From Ignavibacteriales bacterium (GTDB taxonomy: Bacteria; Bacteroidota; Ignavibacteria; Ignavibacteriales; Ignavibacteriaceae), in the NCBI GenBank assembly GCA_003538625.1, contig DPRR01000005.1, forward strand, positions 1 to 64,000: DNA of 64,000 nt. The letters are read 5' to 3'. Position numbers and translations under genes: made by a program. A model generated the notes under the pieces. That model was not told the DNA's origin. It did no database searches and saw nothing but the letters and a program-made list of their open reading frames with translations. Below, one piece after another: positions 35,333 through 44,217 of the stretch. Numbering within the stretch: the stretch's first letter is position 1; every line of letters starts with the position of its first letter.

Positions 35333-36406
35333 TCATATAAATTCATTTTGATAATCAGGATTTTTCTTCATAATCATAGAACTTTGAGGATAATTTTCAA
35401 TGAACCAAACCATGAATTCTGTAAGATTTATATTGAGCCTGAAATATTCCTCTGCATTTTTGATTGAAATTTCTTTTAATTTATTTATAGTTAACAGATA
35501 CGCTATCTTATCAATGGCCTGATTCTCATTATCAAAGTAGAATAGATTATTAAATTTACTTAAGTACCCGAATACACCAAAATATTTTGCACTTGTATTA
35601 ACCATTACCGAGGGAGTACCTAATACAGCAGCTTCTGTTGCCATTGAACCACTTTCACTAATGAACATTGACGCATATTGCAGGACTGTATGAATTTGAC
35701 ATGGATCGCCTTTATATAAATATTTTTCGAATTCTTCGGGAAGATCATTTTCGGATGAAATTAATACATCACCATACTGAGACAGGAGTTTAATTATCCT
35801 TCTTTTCCCATCAATTGAAAACCCGGACTGTCCTAAATCATGTGAAGCGCCCCATTTAACGAATCTTAAGAAGAAATAAATTTTATTCTTCAAATTAATT
35901 TTATCCAGGTAATTAATATCCGGATGATAGCACTTTGGATGAAGATAAGCCACATCCATGCTTCCGGTAAATCTGATATGTTTATCTCCAAAATCCTTTT
36001 TAAAAGAATCGGGTGTTAAAATACATTTTGTAAAAGGTACATACATAATATGTTCAAATTTTGCGTGTTCAGTATCATCAAATGCAATATGAGGCTTCCC
36101 CAATAAAAAAGCTACATGCGCTGCGTATGCAGAGCCAAAACTTAAAAACAAATCCGGTTTAAATTTTTGCGCAAATCTAAATAGAGTAATATCTGCTTCG
36201 ATAATATAAAGCAATTTTCCTGTTAAGCTATTACGTCCTTTACCTCTGGATGTAAATTTTATTTGATAATTATTTAACAATGTATGTGTCATTTCCTTAT
36301 CCCGGGCAGAGATAAAAAATTTATGACCTTTATTTTCCATTATTTTTATAAAATTACGGAAATAGTGCACATGAGCAGGATGACCAATATCGATATGGAT
36401 TTTCAT
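35333..36406 (-). CDS. DUF354 family protein (GT-B / UDP-GlcNAc 2-epimerase-like fold)
   Basis: A 357-residue protein starting MKIHIDIGHPAHVHYFRNF, the DUF354 hallmark. It has FSFGSAYAAHVAFLLGKPHIA-type Rossmann segments and a C-terminal nucleotide-binding-like ISESGSMATEAAVLGTPSVM, comparable to the DSGG(I)TEE region of the epimerases and GT-B enzymes. Such genes occur in polysaccharide clusters and may be glycosyltransferases or epimerases; the activity is not established. ATG 36406 is chosen, giving one base of separation from the hisF-like stop. It lies between the WbpG-type gene and hisF/hisH, so a role in the same modified sugar is likely. Confidence 0.82.
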   Translation of the reverse strand: MKIHIDIGHPAHVHYFRNFIKIMENKGHKFFISARDKEMTHTLLNNYQIKFTSRGKGRNSLTGKLLYIIEADITLFRFAQKFKPDLFLSFGSAYAAHVAFLLGKPHIAFDDTEHAKFEHIMYVPFTKCILTPDSFKKDFGDKHIRFTGSMDVAYLHPKCYHPDINYLDKINLKNKIYFFLRFVKWGASHDLGQSGFSIDGKRRIIKLLSQYGDVLISSENDLPEEFEKYLYKGDPCQIHTVLQYASMFISESGSMATEAAVLGTPSVMVNTSAKYFGVFGYLSKFNNLFYFDNENQAIDKIAYLLTINKLKEISIKNAEEYFRLNINLTEFMVWFIENYPQSSMIMKKNPDYQNEFI

Positions 36407-36407
36407 A

Positions 36408-37169
36408 CTACCTGAATATCTCCGCCATCTCACTTTTTGTCGGGAAACTTATCAGAACTGCTTTTCTCGGTCCGTGATAAACAAAAATACTTCCGGCAGC
36501 AACTGCAGAAGCAAACCCTTCGTTTACAGCCAGACTAAAATCACTATAGTTTGCGGCACCACCCAAAGCTACAACCGGAATTGTAACTGCTTCAGAGATC
36601 ATTTTTATTAATTCAATATCATAGCCTTCATAAGTTCCATCTCTGTCAACAGATTGGACAATTATTTCACCCGCACCAAATTCTTCCATCATTCGGGCAA
36701 ATTCAACAGGATCTTCTTTTGCATTTTTGGATGCTTGTTTATACAAAAGCTGCTTTTTCCCAAATAAATTTTTTTTCACATCCAGACAAACCACAATTGT
36801 TGATGATCCGAAGGCATCGACTGCTTGCTTGATAAATTCACGGTTTTCAAATGCGGATGTATTAAGAACAACTTTTTCTGCACCATTCTCCAATATGCTT
36901 CGAATATCTTTAACAGTTTTAATTCCACCCCCAACTGCAAATGGCATATTAGCCTCATCACCCACTCTATGCACAAAATCCAGAGATATTAATCTATTTT
37001 CTTTAGAAGCATTAATGTCCAGAAACACTAATTCATCCGCCTTTTTATCGTTAAATATTTTTACAGCATTTATTGGATCACCAATATACCTGTGTTTATC
37101 AAACTTAATGGATTTAACCAATCCTAAATTTTTTAGAAGTAGTACAGGAATTACTCGAGGACGATACAT
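36408..37169 (-). CDS. HisF-like cyclase subunit for sugar amidination (WbuZ type)
   Basis: A 253-residue TIM barrel of the HisF family, with RPRVIPVLLLKN, VFLDINASKEN, AVGGGIKT, VVCLDVKK, GAGEIIVQSVDRDGT and VALGGAAN. In histidine biosynthesis HisF uses Asp11 and Asp130; here position 11 is Leu (IPVLLL for IPCLDV) and Asp130 is kept. That substitution argues against imidazole glycerol phosphate synthesis. Together with HisH it should instead produce ammonia for the neighbouring amidotransferase, as known for WbpG-HisH2-HisF2 sets in Pseudomonas-type O antigens. It begins two bases after the hisH-like stop. Confidence 0.88.
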   Translation of the reverse strand: MYRPRVIPVLLLKNLGLVKSIKFDKHRYIGDPINAVKIFNDKKADELVFLDINASKENRLISLDFVHRVGDEANMPFAVGGGIKTVKDIRSILENGAEKVVLNTSAFENREFIKQAVDAFGSSTIVVCLDVKKNLFGKKQLLYKQASKNAKEDPVEFARMMEEFGAGEIIVQSVDRDGTYEGYDIELIKMISEAVTIPVVALGGAANYSDFSLAVNEGFASAVAAGSIFVYHGPRKAVLISFPTKSEMAEIFR

Positions 37170-37171
37170 CT

Positions 37172-37783
37172 TTACAACTCCACAAACTTTTTTAATAAAG
37201 CATATCCGACATCGTGACTTTTTTCTGGATGAAACTGAGTTCCATAAATATTATCCCGATGTACAGCTGAAACAAATTCATAATCATATTCAGATGTCAT
37301 CCAGATATCCATAGGATTGTTACATTTTAAATGATAACTGTGAACAAAATAGAATTTGTCATCCTTTGTAATAATTTTGTCGAGACTATTTGAATTAATA
37401 ACTTTCACATCATTCCAACCCATATGCGGCACTTTATATTTAATTTTATCTGAAACTTTGAATCTGACTACTTCAGCATCAATCCACCCCAATCCATCAG
37501 ATTCGCCTTCTTCAGAATGCTTACAAAATAATTGAGTACCAAGACAAATACCCATTATCGGAGTTTTATCTTTAATCACTTTTCTATTTAGAATATCTAT
37601 CAATCCAAGTTTAGATAAATTTTCTATTCCGTACTTAAAGTGTCCAACCCCTGGTAAAATAAGTTTTTCAGCTGCCTCAATCTCCTTGATATCAGAGGAG
37701 ATCTTACATTGAACATCCATTCTTTTAAATTTATTATATACAGAACGGAGGTTGCCCATCCCGTAATTAATGATGACAATCAT
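37172..37783 (-). CDS. HisH-like glutamine amidotransferase subunit
   Basis: A 203-residue class I glutamine amidotransferase. The triad is complete: Cys80 in MGICLGTQ, His185 and Glu187 in GTQFHPEKS. The oxyanion-type segment PGVGHFKYG is at residues 44-52. It releases ammonia from glutamine for the HisF-like partner, with which it should form a tunnel complex. Because no other histidine-pathway gene is near, and because the WbpG-type enzyme lies in the same run, a role in surface-sugar amidination is more likely than in histidine synthesis. It is the first gene of the four- or five-gene module, preceded by an 86-base gap that could contain a promoter. Confidence 0.9.
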   Translation of the reverse strand: MIVIINYGMGNLRSVYNKFKRMDVQCKISSDIKEIEAAEKLILPGVGHFKYGIENLSKLGLIDILNRKVIKDKTPIMGICLGTQLFCKHSEEGESDGLGWIDAEVVRFKVSDKIKYKVPHMGWNDVKVINSNSLDKIITKDDKFYFVHSYHLKCNNPMDIWMTSEYDYEFVSAVHRDNIYGTQFHPEKSHDVGYALLKKFVEL

Positions 37784-37869
37784 ATTTCTTCATTAGTAAA
37801 TTAATAGTCATGTAAAAATCAAATTGGAATAAAAATATTTTATCTAGTTAAATAATTATCAAATTGCAG

Positions 37870-38715
37870 TTACAATTTGAATGTTTGATAGTAGTGAGAT
37901 AATGTATTAAAATAAGCATCATTTTCTAAACATACTTCAATTATCTCACGATAAGCTTTATTAAAACCCGGTTTTTCTTTCTCATCAAAACAATCATTAT
38001 GCCAGTTTACAACTAAGATTGAATCTTTTTCTGAACAAATATTAATTATTTTATCAAGAACTCCTTTTCTATCGACTGTACTCAAATAACAAAAATCCAT
38101 TACGGAAAGTGGAAAGACTTTAAATGAGTCATTAAAGGGAGAAAATGGAGTATACCGATTATCTTTGAAACCAATAGTCCTATTTGGACCCCATGAGCTA
38201 TCATAATTAAATCCAGCCTCTTTTTGAATTTTCCAGGTATTCTCATTTAAATTCAAATAGTGTTGTCTAATTCCGATAATTTGATGCCCAAGAATATTTT
38301 CCAAAATTGCTTTTTCTTTTTTAAGCAGATTGATATCATTAAAACTGAGGTATGAACCATGCAATCCTATTTCCCATCCGTTTTTATCCAGAAACAGGAT
38401 CATCTCAACAATGCGAGGATCATTAATATCGTATCTGCCAAGGGATAATTTCCAATTTGATATATCGAACAAATTAAAAGGAATTGTTTCGATAAGAAAA
38501 AAAAATGTGGACTTTACACCATACTTATTTTCAATATTTATTATTTCATCAAAATTCCAGTATACACGATCACGTTGCTTGAATGAATGAATTTGATATA
38601 CGACTTTAGCTAAATTCAGGTGCTTCAAGGCACTAATCGAATTAGTAAAATACTGATAAGTTTTCTCTGTTCTATCAATATCGTGCGTCAATGCAACTTT
38701 CAATCTGTTTTTCAT
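37870..38715 (-). CDS. Polysaccharide deacetylase-like (NodB-type) protein
   Basis: A 281-residue cytosolic-looking protein without signal peptide. THDID at residues 10-14 is the metal-binding first motif, GWEIGLHGSY supplies the second (His-x-Gly-Ser), and YDSSWGPNRTIGF then VNWHNDCF fit later motifs. NodB-type enzymes remove acetyl groups from N-acetyl sugars. Its first 80-odd codons are duplicated as a truncated copy at 40073-40336 on the far side of the intervening membrane gene, including a 62-base identical stretch. It lies between the amidino-sugar module and the GT-C gene at 38792. Confidence 0.82.
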   Translation of the reverse strand: MKNRLKVALTHDIDRTEKTYQYFTNSISALKHLNLAKVVYQIHSFKQRDRVYWNFDEIINIENKYGVKSTFFFLIETIPFNLFDISNWKLSLGRYDINDPRIVEMILFLDKNGWEIGLHGSYLSFNDINLLKKEKAILENILGHQIIGIRQHYLNLNENTWKIQKEAGFNYDSSWGPNRTIGFKDNRYTPFSPFNDSFKVFPLSVMDFCYLSTVDRKGVLDKIINICSEKDSILVVNWHNDCFDEKEKPGFNKAYREIIEVCLENDAYFNTLSHYYQTFKL

Positions 38716-38791
38716 ATTAAGAGCTATTCAAATTTTTATTAATCAATGAATTGAAATATTAATTTCATTTATTAAGAATCTATTTAACAAT

Positions 38792-40036
38792 TTAATTTTG
38801 CATTCGTGATTTCTGCATTGTATCTACATAAAGCATATAGATTAATCTAATTTGAATTAAGAATGATAATAGTAATATAGTATATGAAAGAAGAGAAATA
38901 AAATTGATAGAAATTTGATGAGATAAAATTATTTGAAAAATATATGTTATGGAGGATAAAAATAAAAAAATCGCTGCAATTGATATATTATGATTTAAAA
39001 TTGATTGATCCGTACTTGCTTTCTTATCTTCAAAATAAGTAAGCATAAATATTATAAAAAAAACAATAACTATTAAAAAATAAAATGAAAACGATTTTTT
39101 ACTAAATGACATAAAAATTAAAGAGTACAGTAAAATAAAATTCAGAATATGATTAACCTCAAACTTGTTTTTCATTTTCTGTATTTTGAGTTGCATGCCA
39201 ATTAGACCGCCTGTTATTATTAAAAGGATTGAATATACAATTTTATTATCAGCAATAATTCCAATATATTCCAATAATGTCCAAATATTTGGTCCTACTG
39301 CTTGAGATGTTCCTTCTTGCAAGGGTATGAATATATTAATACCGAAAACATACAGCACAAAATTGGGAATAATAAGTCCAATTATGAATAGGAATAAATA
39401 TTTTTTATCCTCAACGAATAAAAGAGGAATAAAAAAATAAATTACTATCAATTTTGTAAAGAAAAACCCAAGGATAAGAACGATAGTTGCGCCTAATCGT
39501 TTTTTTCTGATGATTAAAATAAACGCTAAAACCAGGAACAAAGAAATTATAATCTCATCTTGTATATAATAAACAGTAAATACGACATTAATTGGACAAA
39601 AAACAAAGAACCAAACAAATTCTTTTGACTTAATATCAAATTCGGGGAGAATATATTTTAATGATACGATAAGAACTGCAAATTCAATTATTACAAAAAA
39701 GATAGCTATACTTAAAGCATGATCCCATAAATACAATGGTACACTTAAAAGATATGGAAAGAGTATCGAATATGAAGAATAGAAATCATTATAAACTAGG
39801 CTTCCTTGCTTAACTGAGAGTGCTTGCGGATAAAAAACATCTAATAAATCTCCTGGACCTTGTCTATCAAATACTGTGAACAAAATTATAGTAAAAATAA
39901 TACGCGTGAGTAAATATACAAGCACAGTTATAGAATAAAAGAATGTATTATTTAAATTAGAAATTAATTTTGTCTTTATTGCCATCATAGTTGCAAGCAA
40001 TGATAAAGACATCAATATTATCAATAATTCTTTCAT
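38792..40036 (-). CDS. GT-C-like multipass membrane protein (GT87/DUF2029-like)
   Basis: A 414-residue protein with about ten to eleven hydrophobic segments. After the first, the loop FDRQGPGDLLDVFYPQALSV and the phrase GSLVYNDFYSSYSILFPYLL match the acidic catalytic loop and the DFxxxYxPxxPY-type segment of polyprenyl-phosphate mannosyltransferases of the GT87 type. The substrate is unknown. It is flanked by a full and a truncated copy of a deacetylase 5' region, which suggests it was inserted together with, or between, a duplication. It is very AT-rich. Confidence 0.65.
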   Translation of the reverse strand: MKELLIILMSLSLLATMMAIKTKLISNLNNTFFYSITVLVYLLTRIIFTIILFTVFDRQGPGDLLDVFYPQALSVKQGSLVYNDFYSSYSILFPYLLSVPLYLWDHALSIAIFFVIIEFAVLIVSLKYILPEFDIKSKEFVWFFVFCPINVVFTVYYIQDEIIISLFLVLAFILIIRKKRLGATIVLILGFFFTKLIVIYFFIPLLFVEDKKYLFLFIIGLIIPNFVLYVFGINIFIPLQEGTSQAVGPNIWTLLEYIGIIADNKIVYSILLIITGGLIGMQLKIQKMKNKFEVNHILNFILLYSLIFMSFSKKSFSFYFLIVIVFFIIFMLTYFEDKKASTDQSILNHNISIAAIFLFLSSITYIFQIILSHQISINFISLLSYTILLLSFLIQIRLIYMLYVDTMQKSRMQN

Positions 40037-40072
40037 AGAATATTAAACTACATTCAAAAAAATTTAGGTTAC

Positions 40073-40336
40073 CTATTTATTAAATTCATATAAATGAAAA
40101 GGAATTGACTCGATTTGGAAAAAAAATGTGGACTTTACACCATACTTATTTTCAATATTTATTATTTCATCAAAATTCCAATATACCTGATCACACAGTT
40201 TGAATGAGCGAATTTGATGAAGGATTTTACTGAAATCTAATTTTTTTAATGCACTTATAGAATTAGTCAAATACTGATAAGTTTTCTCTGTCCTATCAAT
40301 ATCGTGCGTTAATGCAACTTTCAATCTATTTTTCAT
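40073..40336 (-). pseudogene. Truncated duplicate of the polysaccharide deacetylase
   Basis: An 87-codon frame whose product (MKNRLKVALTHDIDRTEKTY start, KYGVKSTFFFQIESIPF near the end) aligns along its whole length with the N-terminus of the protein at 37870, then stops after FHLYEFNK. The domain's second and third metal motifs are missing, so it cannot be an active deacetylase. DNA at 40119-40180 is identical to 38498-38559. A decayed duplicate is likeliest; a functional short peptide is not excluded because the frame is still open. Confidence 0.75.
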
Positions 40337-40413
40337 ATTTAGGCTGTCAAAAGCTTTTATAATTAAAATAATTTTTTGGTACGTGATTTAACAAACAACA
40401 ATATATTGATTAA

Positions 40414-41559
40414 TTATGGCACAGAGTGTGGATTAGTTTTTTTTATAATAATTCTGATTATTGCGTCTATAATTCTTAAAATAAAAATCAGCGGCTCATC
40501 CGGATAAAAATCATTATAGATTTTATTAAGCTTTGGCTTCTCATCTGTTGAATATTTTTTGTTTTTTATGAAAAATTTATCACGATAATACAACAATTCG
40601 CTAAATAACCATCTAAAACCGATATTAAGATTATATTTTGAGGGAGTCATCGCTTTACCAATTGCAGCATCGAAATAGTCATTAGCAAAACTTAGTCCAC
40701 ATTTTTCTGATAACTCATACGAACCCCAGAATTTGGGATTAATCTCCATTAAATAGAGTTCATTAGAACCAGTTAATTTAAATTCGACCATTGCAATCCC
40801 ATTCCATTTTAATGCATCGAGGATCTTCAATCCTGCATTCTTCAAATCTTCATTATAAATACTCATCGCAAAACAACTAGCACCGCCAGTTACAGGATAT
40901 TCGTGAATTCTTTTATGCATAAAATTAGTGATACATTTTCCATCTTTATATAAAGCATAAAATCCGACTCCCGTTCCTGCAATATATTCCTGTATAATTG
41001 GCGGAGTCATATTATTTTTTTTATATTTATTTAAAATAGATTTAACCTCCTCGATATTTTTACAATAGCTTACACCCTTTTCATTTATATTCACATACTT
41101 TAAAACAACAGGAAAGGAAAACTGATTAAGCAATTCAATAGTCTGTTCTATTTTCTGAGCGTCATAAATTGTTTTGGGGTATCGTATCCCAATCTTTTCA
41201 GCAAATTTGAATGTCATATTTTTGTTTTGAGCAATTTCAAGGGACTTTTCATCGGGAAGCAGGACTTTCGAAAATTTCTTTATTCGTTCACGATTATCGG
41301 AAAATACTTTAACCGCTAGATTACTAACCGGTATTACAACCTTCGGACTAGTGTTCTCTATATAGTTAAAAAACAAGTCTTTGCCATTTGAATTACGAAA
41401 ATTACACACTACTTTGATCCGGCTAAGAATTGAAAAATAAAAAGGATTGGTTCTGTTATTATGTTGAGAACATACACTCAATCCATTTTTTCTAAGATAT
41501 CGGGCTATGGCAAATCCATGCTTTGTATCACAATCAGTTACTATTACGTCTATACTCAT
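40414..41559 (-). CDS. ATP-grasp family ligase
   Basis: A 381-residue carbamoyl-phosphate-synthase-like ATP-grasp protein. Residues 1-100 form the pre-ATP-grasp Rossmann-like domain (VIVTDCDTKHGFAIARYLRK). The ATP-grasp core includes FSFPVVLKYVNINEKGV, IIQEYIAGTGVGFYALYKDG and the Mg-binding segments AMVEFKLTGSNELYLMEINPKFWGS. Such enzymes form amide or ester bonds from carboxylates with ATP. In polysaccharide clusters they may attach amino acids or acyl groups to glycans, but the substrates are unknown. It is followed 19 bases upstream by the HAD phosphatase gene, probably co-transcribed. Confidence 0.85.
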   Translation of the reverse strand: MSIDVIVTDCDTKHGFAIARYLRKNGLSVCSQHNNRTNPFYFSILSRIKVVCNFRNSNGKDLFFNYIENTSPKVVIPVSNLAVKVFSDNRERIKKFSKVLLPDEKSLEIAQNKNMTFKFAEKIGIRYPKTIYDAQKIEQTIELLNQFSFPVVLKYVNINEKGVSYCKNIEEVKSILNKYKKNNMTPPIIQEYIAGTGVGFYALYKDGKCITNFMHKRIHEYPVTGGASCFAMSIYNEDLKNAGLKILDALKWNGIAMVEFKLTGSNELYLMEINPKFWGSYELSEKCGLSFANDYFDAAIGKAMTPSKYNLNIGFRWLFSELLYYRDKFFIKNKKYSTDEKPKLNKIYNDFYPDEPLIFILRIIDAIIRIIIKKTNPHSVP

Positions 41560-41578
41560 TTCAATATTTATTATTCTA

Positions 41579-42142
41579 TCAAATTAAATTCCGTACAGGA
41601 TTTATTAAGTCATAAGTTGTAAACATCTTAAGTAAATTTTTATCGGAGTTACTGTCAGATACAGCGTATACATATGAAAACTTACTTTCCGGAAATTGTT
41701 CAGTTAAGAACTCAAGTTTGTTATTTCCATGTAAATGAACGTATTTATTGTTTAACTTATCCATATGACTTCCATAACCTTCCCAACCAAGATGATTAGC
41801 AAAAGGTTTCACGTATTGGTCTAATGATGCACTAATAATAATTATCCTACAGTAATTTTGATATTCATTTTTAATTGTTTCATACAGTTGAATGTTTATA
41901 TAATTTCTTAAAGAGTTTATAAATGAAAGCTTTATCTCATCAGGTAAATTATCATAAATATAATTACTCGTCCATTCCTTTAATTTCTTTAAACTTATTA
42001 ATCTTAATTTTCGAAGAATCCTGAACAAAATAACTCTTATTACCTTATTTTTAGTCTGATCCGATAAAAATTTGTTAAAACTATCTATATTTAACAGAGT
42101 ATTATCCAGATCTACTACGACAATTTTATTTGATTTATCCAT
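41579..42142 (-). CDS. HAD-superfamily phosphatase (IB-like)
   Basis: A 187-residue HAD hydrolase with all four motifs: DLDNTLLN at residues 11-18 (nucleophile Asp11 and Asp13), ISAS (motif II), Lys in GNNKLEFL (motif III) and VSDSNSDKNLL (motif IV). The cap inserted between motifs I and II is helical. Family members such as SerB-like enzymes dephosphorylate small molecules. Placement between an ATP-grasp ligase and glycosyltransferases suggests it processes a phosphorylated sugar or amino-acid intermediate, by inference. It abuts the GT4 gene upstream without any spacer. Confidence 0.82.
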   Translation of the reverse strand: MDKSNKIVVVDLDNTLLNIDSFNKFLSDQTKNKVIRVILFRILRKLRLISLKKLKEWTSNYIYDNLPDEIKLSFINSLRNYINIQLYETIKNEYQNYCRIIIISASLDQYVKPFANHLGWEGYGSHMDKLNNKYVHLHGNNKLEFLTEQFPESKFSYVYAVSDSNSDKNLLKMFTTYDLINPVRNLI

Positions 42143-43081
42143 TCACAAGATAGCTTTATTGTAAACTTCGAATATCTTTTTAGCGATTACATCGTTATTT
42201 AGATCACCAATTCTGTTATTTCCATCCGTTCTTCTACCAAACAAAAGTGCTAATTGAATTTTTTCTGCCACATCTACGGGGTTGAAAGAAGCAATATAAC
42301 AACCTTCAGTATCTGAAATTATTTCCCTTATATCTCCTACATCTGTTGCAACAATTGGACAATTACAAGCCATTGCTTCTTTTATTACCTGGGGTGATCC
42401 TTCTGTTAGAGAAGTTAACAGGAGTACATCTGCGGCATTTAGTAAAAGATTTACCTCCTGTCTTTTAAAATTTTTTAACTCAATAATCTTAGATTTCTGA
42501 TCAAATAACTCTAAAGCACTTTGGGCTAATTCGAAGTTTTTTACTCTTTTCTTAGTGTCTCCTGCAAAAAGTACAATTTTATCCTTTTCGTCTAATCTTA
42601 ATTTACTTCTGCATTCTATTTTATTCAGAGGTTTAAAGATATCAAAATCGACTCCACAAGGAATTACTTTACCAATTGCGTACTTTCTTACTTTTTTTAA
42701 CAGATTTGAAGAAACGAATATATTCTCTTTAGAAAAAGTAAGTGCAAATACTGAAAAAAGACGAGTAATTCTATTATTTATATCACTACCATGATATGTT
42801 GTTACTACAGGGATTTTTCGCTGAAAATTTGCTATGAAACCAATGTGTCCCCCGTGAGCATGTATAATATCAAAATTGTAGTCATTTGATTTTAAGAAGA
42901 ATCTGAAATTACTAATTTGCTTGATATAACTTTTATATCCGCCTTCTTTAATTAAATAATACTCAAAAATCACACCCAGTTTTGCTAATGATTTATTCTG
43001 CTCAAAAATAAATTCTGCAAAAGCGAAATTGTGAGTTTTATTGTTAACGGAAATTTCCCTGCAAACAGTAAGAACTTTCAT
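42143..43081 (-). CDS. Glycosyltransferase family 4
   Basis: A 312-residue retaining GT-B glycosyltransferase, a little short for the family. N-terminal acceptor-side segments include IIHAHGGHIGF and VVTTYHGSDINNR; the C-terminal donor site is LLTSLTEGSPQVIKEAMACN followed by CPIVATDVGDIREI. It should transfer a sugar from a nucleotide donor to the lipid-linked repeat unit in the cytosol. It overlaps the preceding gene by four bases (ATGA), and the HAD gene follows without a gap, so translation is coupled. Confidence 0.9.
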   Translation of the reverse strand: MKVLTVCREISVNNKTHNFAFAEFIFEQNKSLAKLGVIFEYYLIKEGGYKSYIKQISNFRFFLKSNDYNFDIIHAHGGHIGFIANFQRKIPVVTTYHGSDINNRITRLFSVFALTFSKENIFVSSNLLKKVRKYAIGKVIPCGVDFDIFKPLNKIECRSKLRLDEKDKIVLFAGDTKKRVKNFELAQSALELFDQKSKIIELKNFKRQEVNLLLNAADVLLLTSLTEGSPQVIKEAMACNCPIVATDVGDIREIISDTEGCYIASFNPVDVAEKIQLALLFGRRTDGNNRIGDLNNDVIAKKIFEVYNKAIL

Positions 43082-44217
43082 AATGAATTTACTGAAGAAT
43101 AAATTTCTAAATATTTATCGACTACTGTTTCAATACCAAATCTACCTACTCCTTCTGCTGAGATTTTCTTTCTATTCAATTGAATCAGATCATTAATCTC
43201 TTGTAGATTTATTTTTTCCAATTCAACCATTATAAAGCCACACTGATAGGTATTAATGTATTCTGATATCATATCAACTGAGTTGTTTGCAATAACCGGT
43301 AATCCGCAGCAAATGTACTCACTGAATTTAACCGGTGATGCTACTTTATTAACTACGCTTTTATCCCGCAAGATTATGGCTACATCTGCAGCATTTAAAT
43401 ACTTTGGCATTTCAGAATAAGTAATAAATTTGTTGATGACATTTTTATGTTTAATCTCCTTTTTTGACAGGTTTAACACTTTAAAACCATTTTCAGCTAA
43501 TTTTAAAACGGCATCGTTATTCTGCCAATTTGCAACGCCTCCGCTTGAAAATACAATCAGAATATCTTCATTATTCAGGTTTAATTTTTTTCTTATGTAA
43601 TTACGCTGACCCTCATCAAATTTAAATTCTTTATCTGCAAGACAAGGTGTTACATATATTTTTGTTCCATCAATGCCGTAATTAGTGATCAGATATTTTT
43701 TAAGTGAGTCAGATACAACTGATATTAAATTAAATTTATTAAGATTTTTTACCGCATTCTTATTATTAAAAATTTTTAAATACTTTAATACTCTGTTTGA
43801 ATCATAAAATTCATCAATCTCTTCAACACTGGCACCACGCACATCGGGGAGAATGTTTTTAATGTATTGTTTACCAAGAACACAACTTAATTGCCAAGCT
43901 GTCGTTTCACCACGTATATGAAATAAACATTCATTAAAATTAATGTTTAAACCCCGCAATGCTGCTTTAATGCTTTTGCCAATTAAGAAATTAAAAAACG
44001 GATAATTCGGATAAGTTTTGTAGAACACAATTTCCAGGTCAGGATTTAATTTTCTTTTAAGAAAATCTTTTTTCTGATCGTCATTCCTGATACCTAAGAA
44101 TAAATATGTTTTTTTGAAAGCTTCCCTGGATTTTATCTCATTTAACAATGCAAGCACCTGAGAATCAAACACAGAACCTATACCATCGCAAAAATAAATT
44201 AAACAATTATGCTTCAT
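43078..44217 (-). CDS. Glycosyltransferase family 4-like protein
   Basis: A 379-residue GT-B protein. The donor domain shows FSSGGVANWQNND, YLNAADVAIILRDKSVVNKV and SPVKFSEYICCGLPVIANN, the family 4 E-x7-E-type region in a divergent form (SEYICCGLPV). The acceptor domain (LIYFCDGIGSVFDSQVLALL) lacks a membrane segment, so it works from the cytosol. It overlaps the upstream membrane gene by one base (TAATG) and the downstream GT4 gene by four bases. Confidence 0.85.
   Translation of the reverse strand: MKHNCLIYFCDGIGSVFDSQVLALLNEIKSREAFKKTYLFLGIRNDDQKKDFLKRKLNPDLEIVFYKTYPNYPFFNFLIGKSIKAALRGLNINFNECLFHIRGETTAWQLSCVLGKQYIKNILPDVRGASVEEIDEFYDSNRVLKYLKIFNNKNAVKNLNKFNLISVVSDSLKKYLITNYGIDGTKIYVTPCLADKEFKFDEGQRNYIRKKLNLNNEDILIVFSSGGVANWQNNDAVLKLAENGFKVLNLSKKEIKHKNVINKFITYSEMPKYLNAADVAIILRDKSVVNKVASPVKFSEYICCGLPVIANNSVDMISEYINTYQCGFIMVELEKINLQEINDLIQLNRKKISAEGVGRFGIETVVDKYLEIYSSVNSL

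Noticed and set aside
35306..35335. Duplicated GAAAATGAAAATAA at the start of the WbpG-type gene
   Set aside because: It is only two short AT-rich units that affect the start choice; too little to call a slippage switch.
36727..37314. 195-codon open frame opposite the hisF-like and hisH-like genes
   Set aside because: It is antisense to two well-supported genes and its translation is serine/asparagine-rich and featureless, as expected from the opposite strand.
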